Assembly: GCA_016165875.1 (NCBI GenBank)
Contig: JABBOT010000080.1
Span: 19,850,141-19,914,140 of the forward strand
Length of the DNA stretch: 64,000 bases
Reading direction: 5' to 3'
Source of the DNA: Acanthopleura granulata
Lineage: Eukaryota > Mollusca > Polyplacophora > Chitonida > Chitonidae
Under the pieces are notes generated by a model. The model saw only the letters and a program-made list of their open reading frames with translations, made no database searches and was not told the DNA's origin. Positions 1 through 12,893 of the stretch are shown here, piece by piece. A program made the position numbers and the translations under genes. The first letter of the stretch is position 1; every line of letters starts with the position of its first letter.

Positions 1-975
1 AATGACTACCATAAATATCCCCTCCCCTCCTTTTCCAGGAAAGAAAAATAAATAGATTGGAAAAAAAAAATTAGAAAAAAAGTCCATAATTGTTCATAAT
101 CTTTTTTCAGCAAAAGTCATGTCAGCAGGACTGAATATTTGGGGTTAGTAACAGTTGTGTTTTATTAATATTGCATGCCTGTATTTCTTTATGGTGAAGG
201 AATCAGTGCTACATGTAGCTTTTTGGTGGTGGTTATGCTACTCATCTAAAACCATGCCCATATTGACTGGTAGATGTATATGTACTTGTATGCATGTGAA
301 AGTTTTCTGATTGGAGCATAGATTTATACCAGTAGGCTTACAGTTACATGTGATATCCTGGAAATGTAAATGCTTAATATGTGTGTAAGTGGAGTGTATT
401 TTGTGACTTTGTGTGACTTGTTCATGCAGTAGTGCATTATGTAGGAAATTGTACTTAAATAGGTTATAATCCGAAGCCTTGGGGTTCAATCATGCATTAG
501 GTCATACTGAAGACCTTAACATTTGCAGCCTTCTTGCTGGACTGGCATTGCACTCAGTGTAAGCACATAGCAATGGACAGACAGCTGGTTGACCCCTATG
601 TCCAAATTCTTAAAACTACTGAACAAAGTATGTGTCATCTAAATGCTATTTCCTGCTGATTCCCAAAATGATCTTCATTATTTTGGGGTATTTTCTAAAA
701 GTGGTTAAAATGGAGATAAAGATTAAAGTACTACACTGGACATTTAGGAACATATTGACAGGCTGAAGCACACTGACATCACAGTAGCAATCCCAAAGCC
801 CACAAGGTGGCACTGTGAGCTGTGTTTTTGTTATGGCTGAAAGATGACCTCAACTTCCCCAAACACAGTGCCATCCTTGCACCACTGTTTTCTATATAAA
901 TATGTTGGTGACACAAATTATAGATGATCAGGTTTTGATAAAAAGGTTTTGAACCCTGTGTGTATGTCATTTTAG
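1..975. other. No gene recognised
   Basis: AT-rich sequence with short frames only. No homology or repeat family recognised. Confidence 0.6.
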
Positions 976-1024
976 CGCGGGATTTTTACCGAGGAAAGAA
1001 TTGTAAGCCTGTCATCCGATTCAG
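976..1024 (+). other. Weak candidate exon (5' UTR or upstream gene)
   Basis: A 49-nt stretch lies between a good acceptor (gtcattttag) and donor (cag|gtaaga). One frame is open, but neither open reading joins in phase to the exon at 21458. If real it is either a non-coding leader exon of CLCN7 or part of another gene. Confidence 0.2.
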
Positions 1025-2834
1025 GTAAGATTTTTTTCATTTCAAAATAATATACGATGTTAAAATGTATAGCTTATCAAAATTAAAGCACTTTTCTGTT
1101 ACTTGGCCATGTTTTTAAAACTTACCAAGGTGATCATTTATGATAGAAAAGGCATTGGGCTCAGTCTGTTACATGCTTAAAAGCTGTAGTGTACATGCGC
1201 GTAGTAGCTATCTATGCGGGGGACATTGACAGATACAGCTCACAAACATGAATATTCATTCTGAAGTGGAAATGAATGTGGTGTATTAACATTAATGTAA
1301 GTGCAGGTGTAGGGGTTGTTTATCTACTTTTTTACTACTTCTTTTTCATTATTAAGTATTTCTGTAGTATATTTTAATTATAACAGAATGTCTGATCAAA
1401 GCTGCATTTCCAAAATGTGTTTCATAGTTAATTTTAGGTTATAAAGGTTAAAATGTTTACTTCTCAACCTAATCCTTCACTACTGCGATGTTTTTTCATG
1501 CAATACAACCTATTTCCGATATAGGACCTTATTTTAGTAACTTCATGCTTTTGTTCAATCCAATCTCAACGAGGTTATCTTTTGTCTTTTCCAGAAATAT
1601 TCGTCCAAGAGGGTACCCCTAAGTTTGAAGCCATTAGTTGGTTCTGTATCACTGCAGTAATCAGAAGGATGCATTTTTGTAATAAAAGGTGTTAAGCTTT
1701 CCAAATATGTATAGTTTGTTATGGTTTTTAGTCTTTTCAAAAATTGTTTGGGAATGCTAGTCACTTTTTTTGCTGCACAACATGCTATTACAGATGTAGT
1801 GCTATGTGTGTACCCATGTATAACATGGACACGCAGCGGTCAGAGGATGCTTTGCAATACAAAAATAATGTAATGTCATTTTGCTTCAGACGGTTCAGTA
1901 TGGTCGAAAAAAACTCTGTGTTTATTTGTATTTTATTTGCTGTAAATAAAATAAACATTAACGAAAAACTGATTTGGAATCAGTACAAAAAGGCCTGTCA
2001 GATAATATGTACTTTGTCTATTTAAAGGCGGTCTTATATTTTAATTAGGTGAGATGTCAGGCCTGGTGTTACCACATCGTGCTTTTGTGAGGCAGCGTCA
2101 TAATTATAGTCGCATTGCATATTTGTTATTATAACATATTTGTTAGCAGGTATTAATGTGACCAGGACTAACCCCGGTTAATTGTTCCTAAGAAGGTCAC
2201 TTTGTTGTCAATAACCAGTATTAGGTTGTGGCTGTGCATTTGGAATTAAAAAGCCTTTTCTGTGTTTTTGAATTTTTTTTTTATGTGACATAATGGATTA
2301 TGGAAGAAAGAATTACAGAATGTATACATGTACATGTATACAGTAAAAACTTTGGGAATTTTGGTGAAGGTTTATCTCACCCATGGGAGTGTTTGCCATG
2401 ATGTAACTGAAATACTGCTGCGTATCATTCATTCATTTTGTAGGTCTGTTGGTTTTGATCTTGCAGGGAAGGTTTGTCACTACATTTGCATATTTATATA
2501 AAATTGAGGTAACTTTGGTTCTGTAGGTGTCTGGGCTTTAATCTGACAGAAATGGTGTAATGTTACATTCATGTGACCAAGATGCCATATGCTGGCAATG
2601 TGAAAACATCTGCTGGAACACCTGCGTGTGAAGAGTGCTGAATATTCTATATGTTTACCATTGTCTGTATTCATTTGGGCATATTGATTTGCCCAATGTT
2701 CAGACAGGTTTCAGGCAGGCTATTTATTTATTATTGGTGAAGGTTCCTTTGTGACGACGCGACTGCAGGCATTTCCATGCCGCATTAGTATAAGTATCAT
2801 GAGTTTGAACCTGGGTCGATCAGCTAACCTACTG
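1025..2834. other. No gene recognised
   Basis: AT-rich non-coding sequence. A palindromic tatacatgtacatgtata lies near 2325. No coding support. Confidence 0.6.
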
Positions 2835-3183
2835 AATCTGGTTAAGGTGCTTGTCTCTTAATCGAAAGGACACACAAGATGACGTCTCAGTCTTGGCCTT
2901 GGATTGGATATTTGTGAATTCAGCTGCTCTTAGTGTTCACAAGGCCTTGATAACAATAAGTGGTTGACCATGCAAATGGGGTCATTTGTGCAATCTATCC
3001 TTTGTTGATAACCTCTTGTTTTCCACCAATGCGCTTTGCATATGTGTACGTCTCTCGGGGGAAAGTCAGTAAGTTACATGTACCAAAGGTCAGTTGTTTA
3101 CCCTTGACATTCTGGTGTCCTCAGCCATCCATAAACATGACGACCATCATGTAAGTGAAAAATTCTTGAATATGGCATTGAAA
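2835..3183 (+). mobile_element. SINE family C copy
   Basis: tRNA-like head ctggttaaggtgcttgtctc, then body text shared with 48412 (tgtacgtctctcgggggaaa, aaggtcagttgttt) and end aagtgaaaaattcttgaata. Confidence 0.6.
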
Positions 3184-3295
3184 GTTGTCTTTCTGCATGT
3201 TTGATGTCAATTGTGATGCACCGTGGTAAGGTGAGAAGGCCATATGTGGGAGACAGTTGAGCTGTATGTAATCCAACTGGTTGAGACAAGCAATC

Positions 3296-3597
3296 AAGCC
3301 CGGGTTGGGTCATAAAATGGTAAAAAAAATGGTACTTGCTGCTGCCTTGCTTGGCCCTTGGCACTGAGAGGTTAGAGCAAGGACACAGAACTGGTTGGCC
3401 AGGTGTCAGTATAGTGTTAGTGGGTGGGGTGTCATGTCTGGTGTCTTTGGCATGATGTTCCTGTGGCACTTTGGCAGCCTTTACGCTCTGCCACAAGGTG
3501 ATATAGCATATATACTTTCTAATGACTCCTCGTCGTCATATGATTGAAAAATTGTTGAGTGCGACCTAAAACCCAAACCGACATACATGCACATATA
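3296..3597 (+). mobile_element. SINE family B copy
   Basis: Shares with 29818 and 46835 the order ggcactgagaggttagagca, gtgtcatgtctggtgtcttt, ggcatgatgttcc, gctctgccaca and gaaaaattgttgagt. Confidence 0.82.
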
Positions 3598-3599
3598 TA

Positions 3600-4110
3600 A
3601 GCAATCAAGAAGAGACAATTGGACAGGGTGAGCTAACCAGAATGGACAAGACAGTCAGGCAGGGTGGGACCATCAGATGAAGTTTGGTAGCTCAGGGTGA
3701 GACAGTCATGTTGTACATGGTGAAATAATCAGACAAGGTGAGATAATCAGAGGGGGTGAGCCTGTCAAAAAGCGTGATACAGTCAGACAGGTAGAGCAAA
3801 CCAGACAGGATTAGAATTTGATGGATGAAACAATCAAATGATGGGAATTTTTCAGACAGTGTGAAACAATCAGATGGGTAAACAGTCAGGGTGAGACAGT
3901 CAAAGAGGGCGCGACAACTAGACACGAAAAGACGAACAGAGTGAGACAACCAAACACGATGAGGTAATCAGGCAGGTCGAGACAGCCAGACAGGACAAGA
4001 CAATTAGAGACGATGAGACAACCACACTAGTGGAGACAACCAGGCAGGATGAGACACCCAGGCTGGATGAGACAATCAGACAGAGTGAGAAAATCAGACA
4101 GGGTGTTACA
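3600..4110 (+). repeat. Degenerate roughly 20-bp minisatellite
   Basis: Dozens of imperfect copies of a unit near agacagtcagacagggtg, with insertions and drift. It directly follows a family B SINE. Confidence 0.75.
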
Positions 4111-5124
4111 GTTGGCCATACAAATGGCCATTTACACTTTTAGTTGGCATTCAGTTTAATGGGTGGATCTGAAACTGAGTGCTTGGAGTAAACCACCGAC
4201 CTTTCGCAAGTCGCTGACAAACTTTCCTATGTGAAATGGTCAGTTGTTGAAATGACGTGAATATACAGGGAAGCACTTATGAGGTCTTTGTTTCAGTTAT
4301 ATGCACTTTTGACACTTGTATAGTGTAATGAAAAATCTGGCTTGCCTCATTCCCACCATCATCAACAAAAATGGATAGCTCTGTAGAATACAATGGTAGC
4401 ACCATGCATATATTAGCTCAGCTCTGAGTCACAGGCTCACTGGGAGTCTGGGGCTAGAAGATGATAACCACTAATTGTAAAATCTATGCCTTCTGGGAAA
4501 TAATCAATGAACACACATTATTGCCCTCTGGGTTGTTGTGCCATTTTACAAGCTTCATTGGTAGAGATCAACATGGTGTAAATCTTTCACTGCTGGGTAA
4601 CTTATGACCATAAGTCATTGTACATGCAGAAATGTGGCTCGGCTAATAATGCCTAAAGGGATTCATTGAAAGGGTCAAATTCGAATTAATATCATATATA
4701 TATATATATATCGGATTGCATAAAAGTGCACTTCTGCAGTTAGTATTCAATCATATGCACTGTGTATAATGCCTGTACTTGTGCAACCTCGTTTACACAG
4801 CGTGATTAATTGCCCCAAAATTGAAATGTTCAAATGTGCAAATCGTGTGAAACAGTTTATCATATTTCCATTCTCCTGAATGCATTCAATAAGTCAGTTT
4901 GAAAACTCGCCACTTGTGAACGCGGCTTTATACCTGTCCCATGCACACATAATGGTAAGGTTACTGAATTGATCCTCGTAGACTCTCATCCTATTGCTAT
5001 GTGTATGCAATGTCCACACAGTGCAACTGTACTGAAACAAGAGTGAGACATTCTGCATCATTTTCTGGTTACGTGTAATAAATGTGCAGGCTTACATGTA
5101 CATAGCTGACATTGGGACATGGCA

Positions 5125-5475
5125 GCTCTGTGTTTAAACGACTAGTTGTTGGGAGCCAAGTTGTTAAGATGCTCACAACTTGTTTGTGACACACAACGTT
5201 TGGTCTAAATTCCATTCTTGGACAGGGAATTCTTGCTTCCCCCTCCCAGTGTCATTTTCCATGGTGCCATAACAGTGATGCTTGGTGGCTGTTTGCACAG
5301 TCTTATCTTCAGTTGTATAACTTTTGTTGCACCAGTATGGTTTGCATATCTGTATGTCGTTAGTATGAAAGTTCCTCAGTATAGGTGCACAAGTCTTGGT
5401 GGTTTCCCCTGGGCACTTATGTTTTATTGACCCATAAAACTGAGAAAAATTCTTGACTATGGTGTTAAACAAGAG
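5125..5475 (+). mobile_element. SINE family C copy
   Basis: Has gggagccaagttgttaagat, ggacagggaattcttg, tgtcgttagtatgaaagttcc, ggtggtttcccctgggc and an end aaaaattcttgactatggtg. It aligns loosely with the copies at 2835 and 48412. Confidence 0.6.
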
Positions 5476-6988
5476 TCAAGTAAATACTAGAACTAAGCAT
5501 TGCTGTCCAGTTCTTTGTGGCCGTTGTCTCACCCGTGTTGTGTCCCTTGAGATTTGCTGTACTCATTCCTCAGCATACTTTGTGCTTGTAGGTTCAGAAT
5601 GAATGCATAAATGCGTAGGTTTAAAGCCACATGAACAGTATTTTAGCCATATTGTAATGAGAACATGTTTAGATCATTAAACAGTTGTCATTTGAATCAG
5701 AATGATGAAATCCAAAATCAGAATAAACAAGGTACAGTTTACAAGGTGCAATTACATTTACAACCAGCTCAAAAATATGAATAAAAATCTGTTAAAATCT
5801 AATAGCCACACTCATATTCATACATAGTTGGTACAGCATCCTTATAATGTTTTAAAGTATGTCTTAAAACACCAGTCAAAGAAATTAATAAGTATAATGT
5901 TTTGAAAGTGTTTTTTTATAACAGCAGAGCCAGCAACACTATCAAGTTATTGAAATACATAATCAGCCATCACCCTGAACGATACCGACCTATTCTGTTC
6001 GCTTGATCGACATGGGGAATCTCTGGCTTAGCCGCCTGTTATGCCAAACTTGCTTAGAAGGCCGAGGACCTCTTATCTTCATCTTTGGACCCCCATGGGG
6101 ACACGTTGTGTGCATATAGGATCAACTATTTGAATCAGCTGTAGATTAAATCTTCCTTGCACATCCATGAAGGCGTGTGTAAATATTATAGTTATATATA
6201 ATATTATAGTTTATAGTTTCAAGATGAGCATGATTGTTTCCTAATTCCAAAACCTTTCTTTTTTGTGCAACTAAAAGGCCAACCTCGATTACAGACCTGT
6301 ACAATTATAATATTATACATGCATTACATTTTGTTCAGCTTTCCTGAGGAAATTGTCAGTTGATGTAAACAGCAAAACAAAAAAAAAAAAAATACTTTTT
6401 GGCTTTTCACTATTTCTAGCAGTTGTACTATACAGAATCAGAGTTTGAAACTATGCAGAATTGTTGAAAAATGGATTATTTGAGAAAGATAATACAAGCT
6501 CATATGTACATATACATCTGTGTAACCAAAATGCGATGAAACTGAATACTAGAAGGCTTTGCATAAATACAAGGATAGAGTAAGTACAGATTTGTAAGAC
6601 ATTCAGACTGCAGCATGCAGGTAGAGTTAATTTTAAACAGGCATTGTTTAAAAATCTATTGCATGCATATACCAGTAATCAGAATAATTTACTATGCATA
6701 CCTGTTTTTATTCTCGAGGAAATACCAACAGTAGCTGTACATAGAGGATGGGCTGTGGTCATTGGAGTGGTTAAATTGGTATGTTCCCGTAAGTGCTACC
6801 TTAGTCCAGATGTACGGTACATGTAGGAGTGACCCTCAGTACAAACATTAATCCAGATTTTATTGTCTTTCTCAGCCGTAGTGGTGGTTGGATGGGTGGG
6901 GATGGGGTTATGTAATCTGCATGGATCTGTGTTCTTCATCATTTTGTCTTGGATGTAATCTAATTGGTTATGATATTGGTCATGGAAT
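5476..6988. other. No gene recognised
   Basis: AT-rich, with poly-A near 6377 and no coding evidence. Confidence 0.6.
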
Positions 6989-7014
6989 ACACACACACAC
7001 ACACACACACACAC
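6989..7014. repeat. (AC)n microsatellite
   Basis: An uninterrupted AC run of about 13 repeats, followed closely by a minus-strand SINE. Confidence 0.97.
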
Positions 7015-7040
7015 TTCTGCTGATGTAACAGCAGTTGTAT

Positions 7041-7170
7041 TTATTTATTTATTTGATTGGTGTTTTACGCAGTACTCAAGAATATTTCACCTATACAACG
7101 GCGGTCAGCATTATGGTTGGAGGAAACCCGGCAGAGTCGGGGGGAAGCCCACGACCATCTGCAGGTTAAC
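7041..7170 (-). mobile_element. SINE family A fragment
   Basis: In reverse complement this is the 3' half of the commonest SINE here: tcctcccaccataatgctgg-like module, aagtgaaatattcttgag, and an AAATA-type tail. The tRNA-like head is missing. Confidence 0.85.
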
Positions 7171-7321
7171 AGCAATTGTAGATACTTTCAGGTCAAATGT
7201 CGTGTTTGATAGGGACAGTTTGATTGGAGATAATGTTTGATCCACACACATCATTACATAATATTTCTCACCATATTCCATGATTTAGCATTCTTATCTT
7301 TTTGCACATTTCATAATTTAA

Positions 7322-7495
7322 CATACTTATATATTTCACATTTCATAATTTAACATACTTATATATTTCACATTTCATAATTTAACATACTTATATTTTT
7401 CTTATTTCATGATTTACCATACTTATCTTTTTCATGTTGCGTGATTTAGCATACTTTTTCGCATTCCAGAATTTAGCATACTTATCTTTTTCAAT
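7322..7495 (+). repeat. Roughly 32-bp AT-rich repeat, about six copies
   Basis: The unit cacatttcataatttaacat then acttatatattt is exact in the first copies and drifts toward 7495. Confidence 0.85.
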
Positions 7496-7767
7496 AGATC
7501 CTTTCGGCATAAGCTGTGAGACATGAGCGGCACCCTACGATGTATGGGTAAAGATGGCAACAACAGCCAGTATTACTTTTTCTACCATTGTTAACTTTGT
7601 ATCCAAATAATGGTTCTGCCCATTGTGACATTATCAGTGAGATCCACATCATAGCACAACGCAACAACGAAGTGACGTCACTGCCAGCTAGAATCGAACA
7701 ATGTCATACTTCTTGGTTGTTGTCCCAAACTGGTCCATTCTGCCGGCCATCATAGGTTCTGCGAAAT

Positions 7768-7931
7768 TCTCATGATGTGTATGTACATGTTCTCATGATG
7801 TGTACGTACATGTTCTCATGATGTGTATGTACATGTTCTCATGATGTGTACGTACATGTTCTCATGATGTGTACGTACATGTTCTCATGATGTGTACGTA
7901 CATGTTCTCATGATGTGTACATACATGTTCA
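7768..7931 (+). repeat. 23-bp repeat, about seven copies
   Basis: The unit ttctcatgatgtgtacgtac atg repeats every 23 bp. Each unit holds the palindrome gtacgtac or a one-base variant. Confidence 0.93.
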
Positions 7932-9002
7932 TGTAAAATCTGTAAGTAATAGACTTACAATAATATAAGAGAATATAAGGGTATACAACTATATAGTTAA
8001 TAAGTGTATGGATTTGGTATGATTTACAGTCACCATGGATTTCTACATGTATTCTGTGTATAAATATGCATGTATTTTTGCATCATTAAATGATGGTACA
8101 GTTTCATGTGTGTGACATTTCATGCACGTGTTTGTGTTATATATACCCTAGTTCTTCTAATTTTTGGGACAGATTTTAGTATTGCTGAAAGCAAAAGATT
8201 ACATAGCTCTTGCTGTCTTTTTGAAAAGTAAAGATATGGATATTTTGACTACAAGATGGATTAATTATATGAAAAACAAGAAACTGTTTATTCCTGTTAT
8301 ATTTTCATGTACATTGGCTTAATGGAACAGACCAGATATCCCATAAATATGAAAACATGGTGGAAATTACAGAAGCTAACAGTAGTACATGATTGTATAG
8401 ACTTTTAGTCTTTAGTAAGTTATCATCGAAAACCAGTATGTTTGGAGTGAAACTAATATCGTATGCTGAAGTGGTGGGTCGAAGACTTTGGGTAGAATTC
8501 CTCTGTTGTGAGAGATTCACTGATAAGACTTGACTTGTGGCACTGGAGTGTTATGTATGAGAGTGGAGGCATGATATGATAGATGTGGTGTTAATAGGTC
8601 CCCATGGGTGTAGAAATAAGTCGAGCCCTCTATCCCCCACAGGACTCCAGTAGATCCACTTACACACAGAATTTGATTATAACTCCTTCCAAAGGTAGAG
8701 CCTCTAAGGTGTAGCAAATACCATTAAGATTTGTGATGTTTATTTCCACTATGCTAGGAATAGACACAAAACCAGGTTAATTAAGTTTTTTATTAGGGGA
8801 AGGATATATTGCACTTAACCACTTAGCACAAGAAAGATGTGTAATGTTTTTTTCAGAATGTTGTACTGTGTCCGTTGTAACCTAATTTGAGATGCTTTCT
8901 AATTAAAAAAATACCTACCTGATGATAGTCTCTCTAAGATATACCTGGGTATCTTTTATGTGCTACTGTTCACCTTATTGTGGAGAATGAAATCATAGCT
9001 CA

Positions 9003-9268
9003 TATTTATTTGTTTATTTGATTGGGTTTTACACTTTAGTCAAGAATATTTCACTTATACAACGCAGGCTAGCATTTTGGTGGAAGGAAATGTTGCAGAG
9101 CCAGGAGGAAATCCACAACCATCTGTATTTTGCTGGCAAACCTTCCCATGTATGGCTGGAGAGGAAGACAGCCTGAGCTGGACTTGAACTCACAGCGACA
9201 GCATTGATGGGAGACTCTTGAGTCATAGAGTCCCTGTCATAGCTGACGTGTCTAATGCTAACAACCAC
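9003..9268 (-). mobile_element. SINE family A, near full length
   Basis: It reads, in reverse, from a head with ttagcattagacacgt through tgtgagttcaagtccagctc to the AAATA tail. The head and body are diverged from the better copies at 12288 and 53388. Confidence 0.85.
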
Positions 9269-12200
9269 ATGCACAAGTATATGTATTCTTGTAATGTTAG
9301 CAGTCCTCCAGCAAGGCCCAAGCCTTACTTACGGAGGAAGTATGTGTGTAAGCCTCTCCCTCATCATAGCAAGCTTCATTACAACAGGCGCTTCAATATA
9401 ACATGGTCAGAAATATGTCTCCCCCCATGTTGTTGTTGTTGTTGCACACATCTGTAGATGCTTTCAAAAGTTTCAAAACCTTCAGATTTTTTTATCTTCT
9501 TTGAACTCAGAGGCTCAGTGTTCAAGTTACTAATCAATGATAATCATGACACTGAGCTGGTTTGACTTACAATTAACATACAGCATCATAATGTGTTCAT
9601 TCCTATATTATAAAATCACAGACTACCAGTGCTTAAAGAACTTCATATAATGTGCTTCTGTCATACATGGTAGGCATGTTGGTCCCCAAACAACAATTGT
9701 TGTAATGATGGAAGGGGTGTGTATGAGAAAAATATAAATATAAGTATACATATATATGTTGAGAAAGTACATGTATAGGTGTGGTTTTGTTCATCTATGC
9801 AGCCCAGTAATGAAATTATGGATGCAAAATTGAATAGTCCAATTAAACCTGGGGGAATCAGTGCCTTGCAGGTTCTCTGGTAAAAGGCATTGTATTTGGT
9901 AAAGCTCTTGGTCAGTACTAGTACTAAACATGTATATATATATATATATTTAGAGCCTTACTGTACTTGTATCTAAGACATTTTTCTAATCCAAAATTGG
10001 ATATCTTATTAATTTATTAGTGTAATAATGTACATATGTCACTCAGTGTATAAAAAACAGCTAATCTGATATTGTACATCCACTAGGTCGGCCCACCTAG
10101 TACTGAAATTTACACTACCTGTATGCACACTATAATGTACAGAGAATCAAGCGCATGTTGCAGACAAAACACAGGCAGCTGGATTTGAACACCCCACATC
10201 TGTTGGTGGGAGCATAGAGCTACACCTAACAGTATCACTGTGTTGTAAATAAACTTTGTCCAGATTCTCTCAGAGCTCCATGTTTGTAACTGCATGCTCA
10301 TCATTGTGCAGTGTAGCCTGCTATTAAAAAACACAAGTTTATTATGTTCCCTGTTGGAAAAGTGCCAGTTTTATGATTATTTTTTTATCTCTTTTTGTTG
10401 AAGAATATAGCAATAGCACATAAACTGTTTGCAAGATCGTATGTGTATACAACATATACAGTATCATACATGTATTACAAATGTATATGTAATATCTATA
10501 CTCCGATGTGTTTGATATGCTGTGTGATTATCAGAAGCAGGGTAGCTAGCATTGATTCTCACTTTTTTTGGTTATAACTTGTTATTATTAATTTATAAAA
10601 AAACTTAGAAATTTTTGGTTTTCAGTTTCTTCTTGAATTTTGGTATCAGCAAGTTCCTTTATTTTCTGCATGAGGGTAACCTTCACTTTAGAGTTTATAA
10701 AGTCTTCCTGAAGCCTTTAAACAACCAATTTTCAATTGTTTACTTAAATGGAGCTTAAAGTATTTCTGGAATGAAATCTGTCATCCCTAAGGCATAAATG
10801 TAAATTTATTTATTTAACTGTTTGATACATTAAAGTATATCAGTGTTAGATACATGTAAATGAATGACATATTATCGAAGAGACTCCATGTACATAGAGT
10901 GTTGATCCCCATGCTTGTTGCAGGTATACATCACTAGTCCACAAATGTGTGTATTACAATGTCGCATTTGAACTTAAGAAATGACATTACATTCAGATGT
11001 TAATGTAAAGAAACCATTGACAGAAAATGTCTCAGTGGGCTCTGATTAAATTCGAGTGGAAATTGCCTAGTGAAATCAGCTTGATTTACCTTTTATGAAC
11101 ATTATAATTCCACTTGTTATGGGCATGATAATTTCCCACAGGGATATATTGCCTAGCTTGTTGTTGGGAAAGAGACACTATAGTCATGATGGTGATGCAT
11201 AATTTATAGAACATGGTAAATGACATTTTCTTGCAGTATGACATATTTACATGTAAATTATAGCTATTTGATAAAATAACCTATTAAAGCCAGAATAATC
11301 CAGCATTCTTGTTTTACGAAGAATTATATAAGTAATCTTTATGGAGGTGAAAACTGAATTTCACCTAAACATCAAGTTTCTTAAAGATTTTTTATATGGA
11401 AGAAAAGTGTAGTAAAATAATGAAATTGTGATGTATATATTGTCCATATATACTTTTATAATGGTTATTTTCATGATATGTTATTGTATCATAATTTGAA
11501 CAGTACCATTCTGTAATCTGTACATGTGATATCTGATCAGCTGTTTTAATTTATAGGTTGAATAGTTTCAGCACCATATGGAGAAAATCTTGAAATAATG
11601 ACACAGTTTTAGATATACATGTATTTGTATCTTTAGTCATCCTCTTGTTGACCTTTATAATTACTTCATTTTTTTTTTACTATATGTACTTTAATTTACA
11701 TGTGCTCATCCCTGTATGACAGATGTCTGATCTGTGAAATAGAATTTCACAGAAATAGTCTCCCAAAGAATGGATTCAAAGGTAATCTCATGCACATTAC
11801 TTGGAAGCATTTATTAACAGAATAGAATGTACACATATGGTGTACTTGTATTCTTACTTGGAAGCATTTATTAACAGAATAGAATGTACACATATGGTGT
11901 ACTTGTAGTCTTAAGATAATTTCCGTGTAGTTTAAGCTTATAGAAGGAGCCATCATTTACTATCACCATGCTCCAGCCACAGTTTTATCTTTGCAGTGGT
12001 GCTGAAATGGTGATAATTAAGCCATATTGTGCATTCATTTATTGTAGAGAGAGTGTTTTTTGTCAACATTTACATCTACATGCATGTGCGTTGGTTGGAT
12101 GATGCGTTAGCTAAAAATAATAGTAACATTATTTTGAAGTGGGGGAGGGGGTATTATGCTTTGTTTTGTTACTCTTTGATCAGTGATGTAGGCAGTGATT

Positions 12201-12287
12201 CATAGGACTACATATCTGTTATTCTTAGTCACATTTTCGAAGGCAAGGCAAATAGTTCCTATTTCTTAGTGCACTATTCTTGAAGGG
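9269..12287. other. No gene recognised
   Basis: AT-rich, with a (TA)n run near 9935 and the 57-bp duplication at 11799 noted separately. No exon-like segment found. Confidence 0.6.
11799..11912 (+). repeat. 57-bp direct duplication
   Basis: The block starting acttggaagcatttattaac occurs at 11799 and 11856 with almost no differences. Confidence 0.93.
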
Positions 12288-12555
12288 GGCCTCCATGGCT
12301 CATTTGATTAGCACGCAAGTGCAGCGTAATGACTCAGAAACCTACCATCAGTGCAGTCGCTTTGAGCTCAACTCCAGCTCATGCTGGCTTCCTCTCTGGT
12401 CGTACGTGGGAAGGTCTGCCAGCCAGCTTCAAATGGTCATGGGTTTCCCCCAGGCTCTGCCCGGTTTCCTCCCACCATAATGCTGGCTATCGTTGTGTAA
12501 GTGAAATATTCTTGAGTATGGCATAAGACACCAATTAAATAAATAAACAAATAAA
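12288..12555 (+). mobile_element. SINE family A, full length
   Basis: Head ggcctccatggctcatttga ttagcacgc with A-box-like and ttcaa-type B-box-like sequences, body ctcatgctggcttcctctct, 3' module ccaccataatgctggc and gtgaaatattcttgag, tail aaataaataaac. This is a tRNA-derived SINE, made by pol III and moved by a partner LINE. Confidence 0.92.
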
Positions 12556-12817
12556 TGTATTCCTCAAGGTTGTGAGAATGGTGTGTTTTAAGTCAACAGG
12601 TCAGTGTCAATCCTAACCACATACTGGATCTCAAACGTCTGAAGTCAGTTTTGGCCTGCATATGTGTAGAATATAATAGAGCACAAAGTAAACAAACACT
12701 TAATGCATGAAGAAGGCATGCATGTTAAACATGTCAACAGAATTACAGTTGAAGATAATTAATAAAATATATTTTATTTCTTTGAAGTTGACATGTATGG
12801 ATGGTAATCAAACTTTT

Positions 12818-12893
12818 GTTTATTACTGGGCCATTATTTGACAAATGGTTACATATAGATACACATTGGTCAAATAATGGCCCAGTAATAAAC
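12818..12893. repeat. Perfect 25-bp inverted repeat with 26-nt loop
   Basis: The arms 12818-12842 and 12869-12893 are exact reverse complements (gtttattactgggccattatttgac is the left arm, 25 of 25 paired). The loop text ttacatatagatacac recurs as a direct near-copy just after the right arm. Confidence 0.95.

Noticed and set aside
3098..3496. Minus-strand open frame of 132 codons
   Set aside because: It runs across SINE family B and C copies in antisense; similar frames recur with the repeats.
7322..7931. CRISPR-like arrays (32-bp and 23-bp repeats)
   Set aside because: Repeats are directly adjacent with no unique spacers and the DNA is eukaryotic; these are minisatellites.
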